NCBI GenBank assembly: GCA_020854035.1
Contig: JADZGE010000078.1
Location: 26,767-90,766, forward strand
Reading direction: 5' to 3'
DNA from: Burkholderiales bacterium
GTDB lineage: Bacteria > Pseudomonadota > Gammaproteobacteria > Burkholderiales > SG8-41
DNA length: 64,000 bases
Shown here: positions 1 to 7,706 of the stretch, one piece after another
Layout: every line of letters starts with the position of its first letter
Position numbering within the stretch: position 1 is the stretch's first letter
Program-made: the position numbers and the translations under genes
Notes under the pieces: generated by a model
What the model saw: the letters and a program-made list of their open reading frames with translations, nothing else
The model's database searches: none
Told to the model about the DNA's origin: nothing

Positions 1-521
1 GAGCGCATGAGCATCGCCATGCTCACGTGGCCGCTGCCGTAGTGCCCCGTGGACGAAAACACGATCTCGCCCGGCCTGCGGCGCGCGAGCGCGACGAACT
101 CCTGCACCGACTTCGCGGGCAGGCTCGGGTGCACCACGAGGAGCAGGGGATCGGCGGTTATCCGCGCGAGCAGCACGTAGTCCTCCGGCGTGTAGCCCGA
201 GGACTTGCCGAGAAAGCGGTCGGTGATCGGGATGAGCACGTGCGTCACCGTGTTGAGGAGCACGGTGTACCCGTCCGCCGGTCCCGACGCGACCGCCGCG
301 CCGCCGACCGCGCCGCCCGCTCCCGGCCGGTTCACCGTGATCACGGACTGCTTGAAGGCGCGCTGGAGCGGCTCGGTCATGCCGCGCGTGATGATGTCCG
401 CCGTGCCGCCCGGCGCGTTCGGGTTGACCACGGTGACAAGGCGCGCCGGGAACGCTTCCTGCGCTTGCGCGGGCGCCTGTGCCAGCAGCGCCGCGGCAAT
501 CCCCGCAGCTATCGGAATCAT
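1..521 (-). CDS. Tripartite tricarboxylate transporter (Bug-type) substrate-binding protein, partial at window edge
   Basis: This is the N-terminal 173 codons of a periplasmic binding protein of the TctC/Bug family; the rest lies before the window. The start is the ATG at 521, followed by a typical signal peptide ending near APAQA. The family landmarks follow in order: an N-terminal strand ending PNAPGGTAD, the VNRPGAGGAVGG turn, ADGYTVLLN, and HPSLPAKS. Family members are about 320 residues and bind small organic acids for TctAB-type permeases. No permease gene is visible here, so the ligand and partner are unknown. It is transcribed away from the RidA-like gene at 779. Confidence 0.85.
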   Translation of the reverse strand, partial: MIPIAAGIAAALLAQAPAQAQEAFPARLVTVVNPNAPGGTADIITRGMTEPLQRAFKQSVITVNRPGAGGAVGGAAVASGPADGYTVLLNTVTHVLIPITDRFLGKSSGYTPEDYVLLARITADPLLLVVHPSLPAKSVQEFVALARRRPGEIVFSSTGHYGSGHVSMAMLMR

Positions 522-778
522 CGTGCCCTCCCCCTTGTCCGCGATTCCCGGCAGGATACCGCCGCTGCCCGCCCGCGGACAGCGAGGCTTACGCCCGGGC
601 ATGCGAACATGCTATACCTTTCCAGGCGCCGGCCCGCGCGAATGACGGCATGCGCTGGCGCGGCCATCCGGCGAAGCGGGCGGGGACGAAGGCGGAAGCC
701 CGACAGCGGAAAGCCACCCGGGGGGCTTCGCACCATGCGGGAAGACGGGAGACGGGGCGCTGCGGAATGGGAGGACTC

Positions 779-1159
779 ATGGATCGGATCGTGGTGCATA
801 CGGACAAGGTGCCGCCGGCGCGGGTGCCGCTTTCGCAGGCGATCAGGACGGGCGGCTGGGTATTCGTGTCGGGGCAGCTCGGCATGGATCCGGGCACCGG
901 GCGCATAGTCGCGGGGGGCATCGGGGCCGAGACGAGGCAGGTGTGCGAAAACCTGAAGGCCGTGCTCGAAGCGGCCGGCACGTCTCTCGCCAGGGTCGCG
1001 AAGGTGACGATTTATCTCGCCGATCTCGCCGATCTTCTCCCCATGAACGCGGTATTCAGCGAGTACTTTCCACAGGACCCCCCGGCGCGCACGACCTTCC
1101 AGGCCGCCGCACTCGTCGCGGGTGCCCGCGTGGAGATCGAGGCGATCGCGGCGGCATAG
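779..1159 (+). CDS. RidA/YjgF/UK114-family protein
   Basis: A 126-residue single-domain protein of the RidA family. Family members of the RidA type hydrolyse reactive enamine/imine intermediates released by PLP enzymes, usually as a cytoplasmic homotrimer. The catalytic arginine of active members is present (Arg104 in PPARTTF), as is the C-terminal VEIEAIA strand. The ATG at 779 is chosen because GGGAGG lies about five bases upstream; an in-frame ATG at 767 would overlap that ribosome binding site. It sits beside catabolic genes rather than an amino-acid operon, so it may be one of the less characterised RidA paralogues that act on catabolic intermediates. Confidence 0.88.
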   Translation: MDRIVVHTDKVPPARVPLSQAIRTGGWVFVSGQLGMDPGTGRIVAGGIGAETRQVCENLKAVLEAAGTSLARVAKVTIYLADLADLLPMNAVFSEYFPQDPPARTTFQAAALVAGARVEIEAIAAA

Positions 1160-1297
1160 TTCGACCCGCCGGATCCCCTCGCGCGCGGCGAGTCCCGCGG
1201 CAGGTAGCCGGCGCTCTTCGGCAGCCGCCGGGCGGCGCGCGGGCCCTCGGCACCGGAGGATCGTCCTCATCCGTATTTCATGACGATGCTGCGGTCT

Positions 1298-1306
1298 TGC
1301 TATCAT
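1298..1306 (+). promoter_or_regulatory. Possible extended -10 promoter for the CoxG-like gene
   Basis: TGCTATCAT fits the extended -10 pattern (TG, one base, TATCAT). No good -35 hexamer lies 17 bases upstream, as is allowed for extended -10 promoters. Transcription would start near 1313, which excludes the ATG at 1280 and supports the start at 1394 for the next gene. Confidence 0.3.
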
Positions 1307-1393
1307 GCCCCCTCTGATCCTGCCGGGCGTCCTCCGCTCGCCACATGGTGGACGCGGCGGGTTCAGGATCCCGTCACGGACCCATTCGGCTGG

Positions 1394-1849
1394 ATGATCA
1401 AAGTCGACGAACGCATCGAAGTGCCCGCGTCCCGTGACGCCGTGTGGGCCGTGCTCGCGGACCCGCGCGCGGTGGTGGAGTGCGTCGAGGGCGCCTCGCT
1501 CGGCGAGCGACAGGAGGACGGCGCGTACGATGCCGCGCTGGTGGTCAAGTTCGGGCCGGCCAGGGTGGGTTTCAAGGCGAAGGTTGCCGTGGAGTACGAC
1601 CCGGCGGCGATGACCGGGAGCGTCAACGCGAAGGGCAAGGACGGCATCGGCGGCACGCGCGTGCACTCGCTCATGAAGTTTTGCGTGCTTGAACGGCAGG
1701 ATTCACCGGGTTCCGCGGTGCCGATTACCGCCGAGGTCGAGATCTCGGGCAAACTCGCCTCGTTGATCGAGAGCGGCGCGAACCTCGTGGTAAAGCGCAT
1801 GGTCGCGAGCTTTACGGAGAAACTCGCCGAGCGCGTCGCGAAAGCGTGA
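1394..1849 (+). CDS. SRPBCC / CoxG-like carbon monoxide dehydrogenase subunit G family protein
   Basis: A 151-residue protein of the START/SRPBCC fold. It begins MIKVDERIEVPASRDAVW, the usual first strand and helix of CoxG-type proteins, continues with DPRAVVECVEGA, and ends in a long amphipathic helix. CoxG proteins are associated with molybdenum hydroxylases, but no large, medium or small hydroxylase subunit is present, so the role is open. An in-frame ATG at 1280 would add 38 residues with no fold, and the likely promoter lies between the two. It appears to start a co-directional run with the hydrolase, gamma-glutamyltransferase, binding protein and glutathione transferase genes. Confidence 0.75.
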   Translation: MIKVDERIEVPASRDAVWAVLADPRAVVECVEGASLGERQEDGAYDAALVVKFGPARVGFKAKVAVEYDPAAMTGSVNAKGKDGIGGTRVHSLMKFCVLERQDSPGSAVPITAEVEISGKLASLIESGANLVVKRMVASFTEKLAERVAKA

Positions 1850-1882
1850 GGAAGGGAAATCAAGTCAGGCACGGAGGCCACG

Positions 1883-2755
1883 ATGAATACACCGACGCTC
1901 GCGCGCCACGAAGTCGACGTCGAGGACGTGGAGTACATCCGCCACGGCGACAAGCCCTTGCTCGCGCGCGTCTACCAGCCGCGCGGCGAGGGGCCGTTCC
2001 CGCTCATCATCGATCTTCACGGCGGCGCGTGGACCAAGAAGGATCGCCTGAGCGATGTCGCGACCTGCGAGGGGCTCGCGAAGGGGGGCATCGTCGCGGT
2101 CGCGCTGGATTTCCGCATGCCGCCCGCCGCCCCCGCATATCCGGCGTCCCTGCAGGACGTGAACTACGCCATCCGCTGGTGCAAGGCGAATGCGGGAAAC
2201 CTGAAGTCCACGCCGGGCCGCGTGGGTGTGCTCGGCGTCTCGAGCGGCGGCCATCAGGCGATGCTCGTCGCGATGCGCCCGAACGATCCGCGCTACGCCG
2301 CCCTGCCGCTTGCGGGGGGCGCGAAGTTCGACGCGACCGTGCGCTGCGTCGTGCTGTGCTGGCCCGTGATCGATCCGCTGGGCCGCTACCGCTACGCGAA
2401 GGAGAAGCAGGTCACGGGCGACGCGAAGCAGGCGAACGAGTGGATCTCGAGCCACGATCTCTACTGGAGGGGCGGCGAGGCCGAAATGGACGAAGGCAGC
2501 CCCACGCGGGCGCTCGAGCGCGGCGAGAAGACCCCGCTCCCGCCGGTGATCTATCTCCAGGGCACCGCCGATCCCGCGCACCCGAAACCCGACCTGGAGC
2601 GCTTCGTCGCGGCCTACCGCAAGGCCGGCGGGCGCGTGGAGCTCAACTGGTTCGAGGGCATGAGCCAGGCGTTCATGTCGGAGCATCCCACCGCGGCGGC
2701 GACCGGCGAGGCGATCGACAAGATCGTCGAGTTCGTGCACCGCGAGGCGCGCTGA
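1883..2755 (+). CDS. Alpha/beta hydrolase, HSL/carboxylesterase-like
   Basis: A 290-residue esterase-fold enzyme without signal peptide. The HGG oxyanion motif of hormone-sensitive-lipase-type esterases is at residues 46-48 (DLHGGAW), and the nucleophile elbow GVSSG places the catalytic serine at 120. A late GTADPAHP loop carries the likely aspartate, and SEHPT near residue 272 the likely histidine. The substrate cannot be read from sequence. GGAGG six bases before the ATG supports this start. The gene follows the CoxG-like gene by 33 bases and precedes the gamma-glutamyltransferase by 127 bases on the same strand. Confidence 0.85.
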   Translation: MNTPTLARHEVDVEDVEYIRHGDKPLLARVYQPRGEGPFPLIIDLHGGAWTKKDRLSDVATCEGLAKGGIVAVALDFRMPPAAPAYPASLQDVNYAIRWCKANAGNLKSTPGRVGVLGVSSGGHQAMLVAMRPNDPRYAALPLAGGAKFDATVRCVVLCWPVIDPLGRYRYAKEKQVTGDAKQANEWISSHDLYWRGGEAEMDEGSPTRALERGEKTPLPPVIYLQGTADPAHPKPDLERFVAAYRKAGGRVELNWFEGMSQAFMSEHPTAAATGEAIDKIVEFVHREAR

Positions 2756-2882
2756 TCGCGCTTCGGCCCCGGGGGAGACGGCGTTCGCGGGCGATGGGCG
2801 TGCCGGTACCGCCGGCGAAGCGCCGGGCGTCATCCGCGATCCCCGTCGCCGATTCGCGCGAGCCACGACGAGGGAGAGCCTC

Positions 2883-4595
2883 ATGGCCGTTTACCGACCC
2901 TGCCTGACCGGCCGGCGACACATGGTCTCCGCCGGCCACTACTCGGCGGCGCACGCGGCGTTCCAGATACTCGAGGCGGGCGGCAATGCGATCGACGCCG
3001 GGGTCGCCGCCGGCATCGCGCTCGGGGTGCTGCAGACCGACCGCGTGAACTTCGCGGGCGTCGCGCCGATCATGATCTGGCTTGCCGGGGAGCGCCGGGT
3101 CGTCAATATCGACGGGCTGGGCACCTGGCCGCTGGCCGCCTCGATCGACGCCTTCCGCCGCGACCACGGCGGCGCCATGCCCCCGGGCATCCTGCGAACC
3201 GTGATGCCCGCCGCTCCGGCGGCGTGGCTGAAGGCGCTCGCCGAGCACGGCACGATGTCCTTCGGCGAGGTCGCGCAATCCGCGATACGGCTCGCGCGCG
3301 AAGGCTTCGCGATGCACGGCTTCATGGCCGACTACATCCGCGAGCACGAGGCGGTCTACCGCCGCTGGCCCGCGAGCGCCGCCGTGTTCCTGCCGGGGGG
3401 CCGCCCGCCGCGCGCCGGGGAGAACTTCGTCCAGCGCGACCTCGCGGCATCGTTGCAGTACATGGCGGACGAGGAAACCGCGCACCGCGGCAAGGGGCGG
3501 AGCGCGGGCCTCCGAGCCGCGCGCGACGCGTTCTACCGCGGCGACATCGCGCGCAAGATCGCTCACTACCACCGCGAGAACGGCGGCTGGGTCACGCTCG
3601 CGGATCTCGCCGAATTCGACGTGCGCGTCGAGCCCACGGTGAGGACGCTCGTTCGCGGGCTGGAGGTGCACGCGTGCGGTCCCTGGTCGCAGGGACCGGT
3701 GCTGCCGCAGGCGCTCAACATTCTCGCCGGGTTCGACCTGAAGGCGATGGGGCACAACTCCGTTGCCTACGTGCATCACGTGGTCGAGGCGCTGAAGCTC
3801 GCCTTCGCCGACCGGCATCGCTACTACGGCGATCCGCGGTTCGTGGACGTGCCCCTCGAGGTGCTGCTCTCGTCCGGCTACGCCGCCTCGCGCGGCAAGC
3901 TCGTCCGCGCGGGAGAGGCCTGGGCGGAGATGCCACCGGCGGGCGACGTGAGCGGTCATGCCCGCGCCACCCCGCCGCCGGCGGCGGCCCGCGGCGAGCC
4001 GGCGCCGCTCGCCGACACCTCGTACGCGTGCGTGGTCGACGCGGACGGCAACGGTTTCTCCACGACGCCGAGCGACGGCTCGAGCGCGACGCCGGTGATT
4101 CCGGGCACGGGTCTCTGCCCGTCCTCGCGCGGCACGCAATCGTGGACCGATCCGGCGCATCCGGCGGCGCTCGCTCCCGGCAAGCGCCCGCGCCTGACGC
4201 CCAACCCGGCGCTGGTGCTGAAGGACGGCAGGCTCTACATGCCGTTCGGCTCGCCCGGCAACGACATCCAGCCTCAAGCCATGCTGCAGGTGTTTCTCAA
4301 CGTCGCGCTGTGGGACATGGATCCACAGGCGGCGGTCGAGGCGCCGCGCTTTGCGACCTACAGCTTCCCCTCGTCGTCGGAACCGCACGCCTACCACCCG
4401 GGGCGGCTGAATCTCGAGAGCCGTTTCGAGCGGGCGGTGGTGGACGGGCTCGCCGCGCTGGGTCACAAGGTCGCGCCCTGGCGCGAGATCGAGTGGCGCG
4501 CGGGCGCGGTGTGCGCGATACGGGTGAACGCGGAGACGGGCTTCCTCGAGGGCGGCGCCGACCCGCGGCGGCCGTGCTACGCGCTCGGCGTGTGA
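2883..4595 (+). CDS. ggt: Gamma-glutamyltransferase family Ntn-hydrolase
   Basis: A 570-residue member of the gamma-glutamyltranspeptidase family, which cleaves gamma-glutamyl bonds in glutathione or acylated amino compounds after self-cleavage into two subunits. The N-terminal GGNAIDAGVAA signature is present. The small-subunit nucleophile is most likely Thr379 in ADTSYACVVDADGN; the canonical motif has His where this protein has Tyr, so specificity may differ from classical glutathione hydrolases. PGTGL and GKRPRLTPNPALVLKDG match the C-terminal substrate-binding part. I see no signal peptide, although many family members are periplasmic. The start has GGGAGAG five bases upstream. A transporter binding protein and a glutathione transferase follow directly. 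Confidence 0.85.
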   Translation: MAVYRPCLTGRRHMVSAGHYSAAHAAFQILEAGGNAIDAGVAAGIALGVLQTDRVNFAGVAPIMIWLAGERRVVNIDGLGTWPLAASIDAFRRDHGGAMPPGILRTVMPAAPAAWLKALAEHGTMSFGEVAQSAIRLAREGFAMHGFMADYIREHEAVYRRWPASAAVFLPGGRPPRAGENFVQRDLAASLQYMADEETAHRGKGRSAGLRAARDAFYRGDIARKIAHYHRENGGWVTLADLAEFDVRVEPTVRTLVRGLEVHACGPWSQGPVLPQALNILAGFDLKAMGHNSVAYVHHVVEALKLAFADRHRYYGDPRFVDVPLEVLLSSGYAASRGKLVRAGEAWAEMPPAGDVSGHARATPPPAAARGEPAPLADTSYACVVDADGNGFSTTPSDGSSATPVIPGTGLCPSSRGTQSWTDPAHPAALAPGKRPRLTPNPALVLKDGRLYMPFGSPGNDIQPQAMLQVFLNVALWDMDPQAAVEAPRFATYSFPSSSEPHAYHPGRLNLESRFERAVVDGLAALGHKVAPWREIEWRAGAVCAIRVNAETGFLEGGADPRRPCYALGV

Positions 4596-4651
4596 CGGTG
4601 CGGAAGCTTCGACGCCCGGAACGCGAAGGACTCGATGGGAGCGCTCCCGAC

Positions 4652-5698
4652 ATGAACCGTCCCCTCTCCCCGACGCGGCGTGGCGTTTTTCGCGCCGAGA
4701 TGTTCCGGCCGGTTTCCCGCCGGCGCGGCGGGCATCGCGGCCCCGTCGCCGCGCTCCTCGCCGCCGGTGTTCTCGCGGCGGTCGCGCATACGGTGCACGC
4801 GCAGCAAGACCCGGTCCGCCCGGTGCGGGTCCTCGGCGCGCAGGCCGCCGGCGGGCCGACCGACGTCGTGACGCGGCTCTACGCGACGAAGATGTCGGAG
4901 CTGCTGGGCCAGCAGATGGTGGTGGACAACCGCCCGGGCGCGGGCGGCAGCGTGGCGGGCGACATCGTCGCGAAGGCGCCGCCCGACGGCTACACGCTCT
5001 GCTCCGCCGCGAACGGCACCGTCGCAATCGCCCCGCATTTCATCAAGCTCCCGTTCAGCATAACGAAGGACCTGACGCCCGTCGCGCTGATCGGTAACAG
5101 CCCGCTCGTGCTGATGGTGAACCCGTCCCTGCCGGCGACGAGCGTGAAGGAACTCATCGCGCAGGCGAAATTGCGTCCGGGAGCGATCAACTTCGCCTCG
5201 TCCGGGCTGGGCGGGACGGGCCATCTCGCCGGGGAGCTTTTCAAGCTGATGGCCGGCATCGAGATCACGCATGTGCCCTACAAGGGCGCGGCGCCGGCTC
5301 TCTCGGCGATCGCCTCGGGGGAAGCGCAGATGCTGATCTCCGGGTTGTCCTCGGGTCTCGCCTTCATCCAGTCGCGGCGGGTGCGGGCGGTCGCGGTGAC
5401 GAGCGCGAAACGGCTTTCGCTGCTGCCGGACGTGCCTGCCGTCTCGGAAACGGTGCCCGGCTACGAAGCCGGGTCGTGGTACGCGGTGCTCGCGCCCGCC
5501 GGCACGCCGCGGGGCATCGTCGAGGGCCTTAACCGGGTGTCGATCACGGCCGTTTCCGATCCGGACATCCGGTCGAAGCTCACCGCGGCCGGGATCGAGA
5601 TCGAAACGCTTACGCCCGGGGAACTGGGGGAGAAGATCCGCGTCGAGACCGAGCGCTGGGGAAAGGTCGTGAAGGCCACCGGCGTGAAACAACAGTGA
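4652..5698 (+). CDS. Tripartite tricarboxylate transporter (Bug-type) substrate-binding protein
   Basis: A complete 348-residue periplasmic binding protein. The N-terminus is long and arginine-rich before a hydrophobic core, with cleavage likely after AHTVHA; an internal ATG at 4700 would give a more ordinary signal peptide and is an alternative start. Landmarks are GAQAAGGPTDVV, DNRPGAGGSVAGD, PDGYTLCSAANG, NPSLPATS and THVPYKGAAPA. It begins 57 bases after the gamma-glutamyltransferase and is followed 13 bases later by the glutathione transferase, so it probably belongs to the same transcript and may capture the substrate of that group. No TctA or TctB permease gene is nearby. Confidence 0.9.
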   Translation: MNRPLSPTRRGVFRAEMFRPVSRRRGGHRGPVAALLAAGVLAAVAHTVHAQQDPVRPVRVLGAQAAGGPTDVVTRLYATKMSELLGQQMVVDNRPGAGGSVAGDIVAKAPPDGYTLCSAANGTVAIAPHFIKLPFSITKDLTPVALIGNSPLVLMVNPSLPATSVKELIAQAKLRPGAINFASSGLGGTGHLAGELFKLMAGIEITHVPYKGAAPALSAIASGEAQMLISGLSSGLAFIQSRRVRAVAVTSAKRLSLLPDVPAVSETVPGYEAGSWYAVLAPAGTPRGIVEGLNRVSITAVSDPDIRSKLTAAGIEIETLTPGELGEKIRVETERWGKVVKATGVKQQ

Positions 5699-5711
5699 AG
5701 GAGCGCACGCC

Positions 5712-6356
5712 ATGAACCTCGTTCTGTACTACGGCCCGCAGACCTGCGCGACGGCGCCGTTCATCACCCTCCACGAGGCCGGGGCCGAGTTCGAGGTGCG
5801 CGACGTCAACTCGCGCATCGGGGGCAACCGCACTCCCGAGTTCCTTGCGATGAACCCCAAGCACAAGGTTCCGGTGCTGCTCGTGGACGGAAAACCGCTC
5901 ACGGAGAACGCGGCGATCCATTTCTGGATCCACAAAAACTTCCCCGCGGCGAAGCTCTTCCCCGCCGACCCCTGGGAGGAGGTCCAGGCGATCTCGCTCC
6001 TCTCGTGGTGCGCCTCGGGCATACACCCGAAGCTGACGCCCAACGCGAGGCCGGAGAACTACTGCGACCTCCCGGGCTCGGAAGAGAGCGTGAAGCGCGT
6101 CGCGCGCAAGCTCATCATGGAGGACTTCGCGCTGGCGGATGGACTGCTCGCGGGGCGCGAGTGGTTCTTCTCCCATTTCACGGCGCCCGATGCGCACTTC
6201 TTCTGGTGCTTCCGGCGCGCGATCTCCTTCGGGATCGATGTGTCGCGGTTCGGGAACTGCCAGGCGCACCTCGAACGCATGAACGCTCGCCCGAGCGTGC
6301 AGAAGTTGATCGCGCACGAGAAGCGGGTGATGGAGGCGTTCGCGAAGCTGGCGTGA
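5712..6356 (+). CDS. Glutathione S-transferase family protein
   Basis: A 214-residue cytoplasmic protein with an N-terminal thioredoxin-like domain (about residues 1-80) and an all-helical C-terminal domain. Cys12 in YGPQTCATAPF occupies the active-site position of bacterial beta-class-like transferases, and NPKHKVPVL holds the cis-proline that contacts glutathione. GAAGGAG lies about nine bases before the ATG. Being last in a run with a gamma-glutamyltransferase and a binding protein, it may add glutathione to an imported compound, but that link is inference. Confidence 0.88.
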   Translation: MNLVLYYGPQTCATAPFITLHEAGAEFEVRDVNSRIGGNRTPEFLAMNPKHKVPVLLVDGKPLTENAAIHFWIHKNFPAAKLFPADPWEEVQAISLLSWCASGIHPKLTPNARPENYCDLPGSEESVKRVARKLIMEDFALADGLLAGREWFFSHFTAPDAHFFWCFRRAISFGIDVSRFGNCQAHLERMNARPSVQKLIAHEKRVMEAFAKLA

Positions 6357-6552
6357 GCGCGGCGGCGAACCGCCAGTGTTCAGCCGTCGGCGGCCGGGGC
6401 CGCCCCTCGTCGTTTCTTTGACCGCGGTGCTGCTGGTAGAGCCAGAGCGCGGCAGCGATGAGGGTGCCGCCGGGCAGAACCAGCTCCACGAGCGCGTAGT
6501 GGCCCAGGGCGCGCGCGGCGGCGAGGAGGGACTTCAAGTGCGTGGCCTTCAT
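6178..6552 (-). CDS. Small membrane protein with an unusually long open reading frame
   Basis: The first ~45 residues look genuine: a basic start MKATHLKS, then one hydrophobic segment around ALVELVLPGGTLIAAALWLY followed by a basic tail, an arrangement I associate with very small conserved membrane proteins of unknown function. A GAAGGG motif lies about nine bases before the ATG. After residue 50 the frame becomes arginine/proline-rich and runs antisense into the glutathione transferase gene, so the natural stop has probably been lost or a frameshift has occurred. The true product may be only about 50 residues. Confidence 0.4.
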   Translation of the reverse strand: MKATHLKSLLAAARALGHYALVELVLPGGTLIAAALWLYQQHRGQRNDEGRPRPPTAEHWRFAAALTPASRTPPSPASRARSTSARSGERSCVRGAPGSSRTATHRSRRRSRAGSTRRSAHRAP

Positions 6553-6599
6553 GGTCCATGCCCTTCGTTCGCGAGGTTCCGCCCGGCGGTCCGCAAGCG

Positions 6600-6758
6600 C
6601 TATCCGGCGCTCTTCACCGACTCGACGAGCGGCCCGAGCGCCGTGCCGATGCGGGCGCCTTGTGCCGGCGTGATGAGTTCACCGAGGATCGCGCTGAAAC
6701 GCTCGTCGGCAGCCCCGGAGACGATGTACTGCCAGCGGTAGGCACCCAGGACGCGCGC
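6600..6758 (-). pseudogene. C-terminal remnant of an unidentified gene
   Basis: Reading the minus strand gives about 50 residues with protein-like composition (GAYRWQYIVSGAADERFSA, then ITPAQGARIGTALGPLVES) ending in a TAG at 6602-6600. The frame has an in-frame stop just upstream at 6759-6761 and no start codon, so it is a decapitated tail. I do not recognise the family. It abuts, head to head, the truncated sensor kinase that starts near 6755. Confidence 0.5.
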
Positions 6759-7613
6759 TCACCGCGGCGGCGCTCGCCGTCTCCAGCGCGCAGGGCGGGA
6801 CCGTCTTCCAGGAGCTGGTGCGCTATCTCGCTACGATACTCGAGGTGAATGTCGCGATGATCACGGCGCCCGGTGGCGACAGGGGCGCCGGATGCATGCG
6901 GGTCCATGTCTTGTTCATCGACGGGGTGATCCAGGAGAACTTCGGCTACCCGCTCGCGGGCACGCCCTGCGAGCAGGTGATGGGCCGGGTCTTCCGCATC
7001 TTTCCCTCGGGATTGCGCGAGTGCTTCTCAGCCGATCTGGAGCTCGTCAGGATGGGCATGGAGAGCTACGCCGGCTATCCCCTGACCGGGGGCGACGGTG
7101 CGCCGCTCGGCCTGATCGCGGTCATGTCGAGGCGCCCGATGGTGAACGCCGAGTTCACCGAATCGATCCTGAAGATCTTCGCGGTGCGGGGCGGCGGCCG
7201 AGATCGAGCGCCAGCGTGCGGAGGAGAGCCTGCGCGAGTCCGAGGCGAGTTACCGCGCGATATTCGACTCGAGCGTCGATGCGGTGTTCATCCACGACTG
7301 GGACACGGGGGCCGTCGTCGACGTCAACCGCAGCGCGTGCGACGTCTGCGGCTATACCCACGACGAGCTGCGGCGCATCGACCTCGCGATCACCGACCAG
7401 GCGATGCCAGGCCGCACGGGGGTGGAATTGACGCGCGATCTCCTGGCGCCGAAACCGGGACTGCCGGTGATTCTCTACACGGGATTCAGCGAGGGCATCC
7501 CGCGGGCGGAGCTGGATGCGGCCGCGCTGCGCGGTGTGCTCGTGAAGCCCGTGGACCCGCACGAACTCTACGGGCTGCTTCACACCTGGCTGCCGGTCGC
7601 CGGCAGCGAGTAA
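6755..7613 (+). pseudogene. Remnant of a GAF-PAS hybrid histidine kinase with receiver domain
   Basis: Three pieces of a hybrid sensor kinase are recognisable. A GAF-like domain begins without a start codon near 6758 (AVSSAQGGTVFQELVRYLAT) and runs to about 7185. A single-base frameshift near 7190 is needed to continue into AAAEIERQRAEESLRESEA, the coiled linker that leads into a PAS domain. The PAS domain breaks off after GYTHDELRRIDLA and passes directly into the second half of a receiver (ITDQAMPGRTGVEL, then YTGFSEG and LVKPVDPHEL). The rest of PAS, the dimerisation/phosphoacceptor and ATPase domains and the first half of the receiver are missing. The gene cannot make a functional kinase. 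Confidence 0.75.
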
Positions 7614-7706
7614 CGAGTTGGCAGTAGCCAGTGGGCAGCAGTCAGCGGGGTCGAGCGGCACCGCGGGTACCGAATACTGCCAACTCGATACTGCCCACTC
7701 GTTACT
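7606..7706. repeat. Imperfect inverted repeat (family A) between convergent genes
   Basis: The left arm at 7606-7643 (AGTAACGAGTTGGCAGTA...) matches the reverse complement of the right arm at 7675-7706 over about 30 bases. The TAA stop of the kinase remnant and the TAA stop of the minus-strand dehydrogenase each lie inside an arm. A related arm occurs at 25168-25185. The hairpin could act as a bidirectional terminator. Confidence 0.7.

Noticed and set aside
599..618. Palindrome GCATG-CGAA-CATGC followed by TATACC upstream of the RidA-like gene
   Set aside because: It looks like an operator beside a -10 box, but there is no matching -35 element, and a single ten-base palindrome occurs often by chance in this composition.
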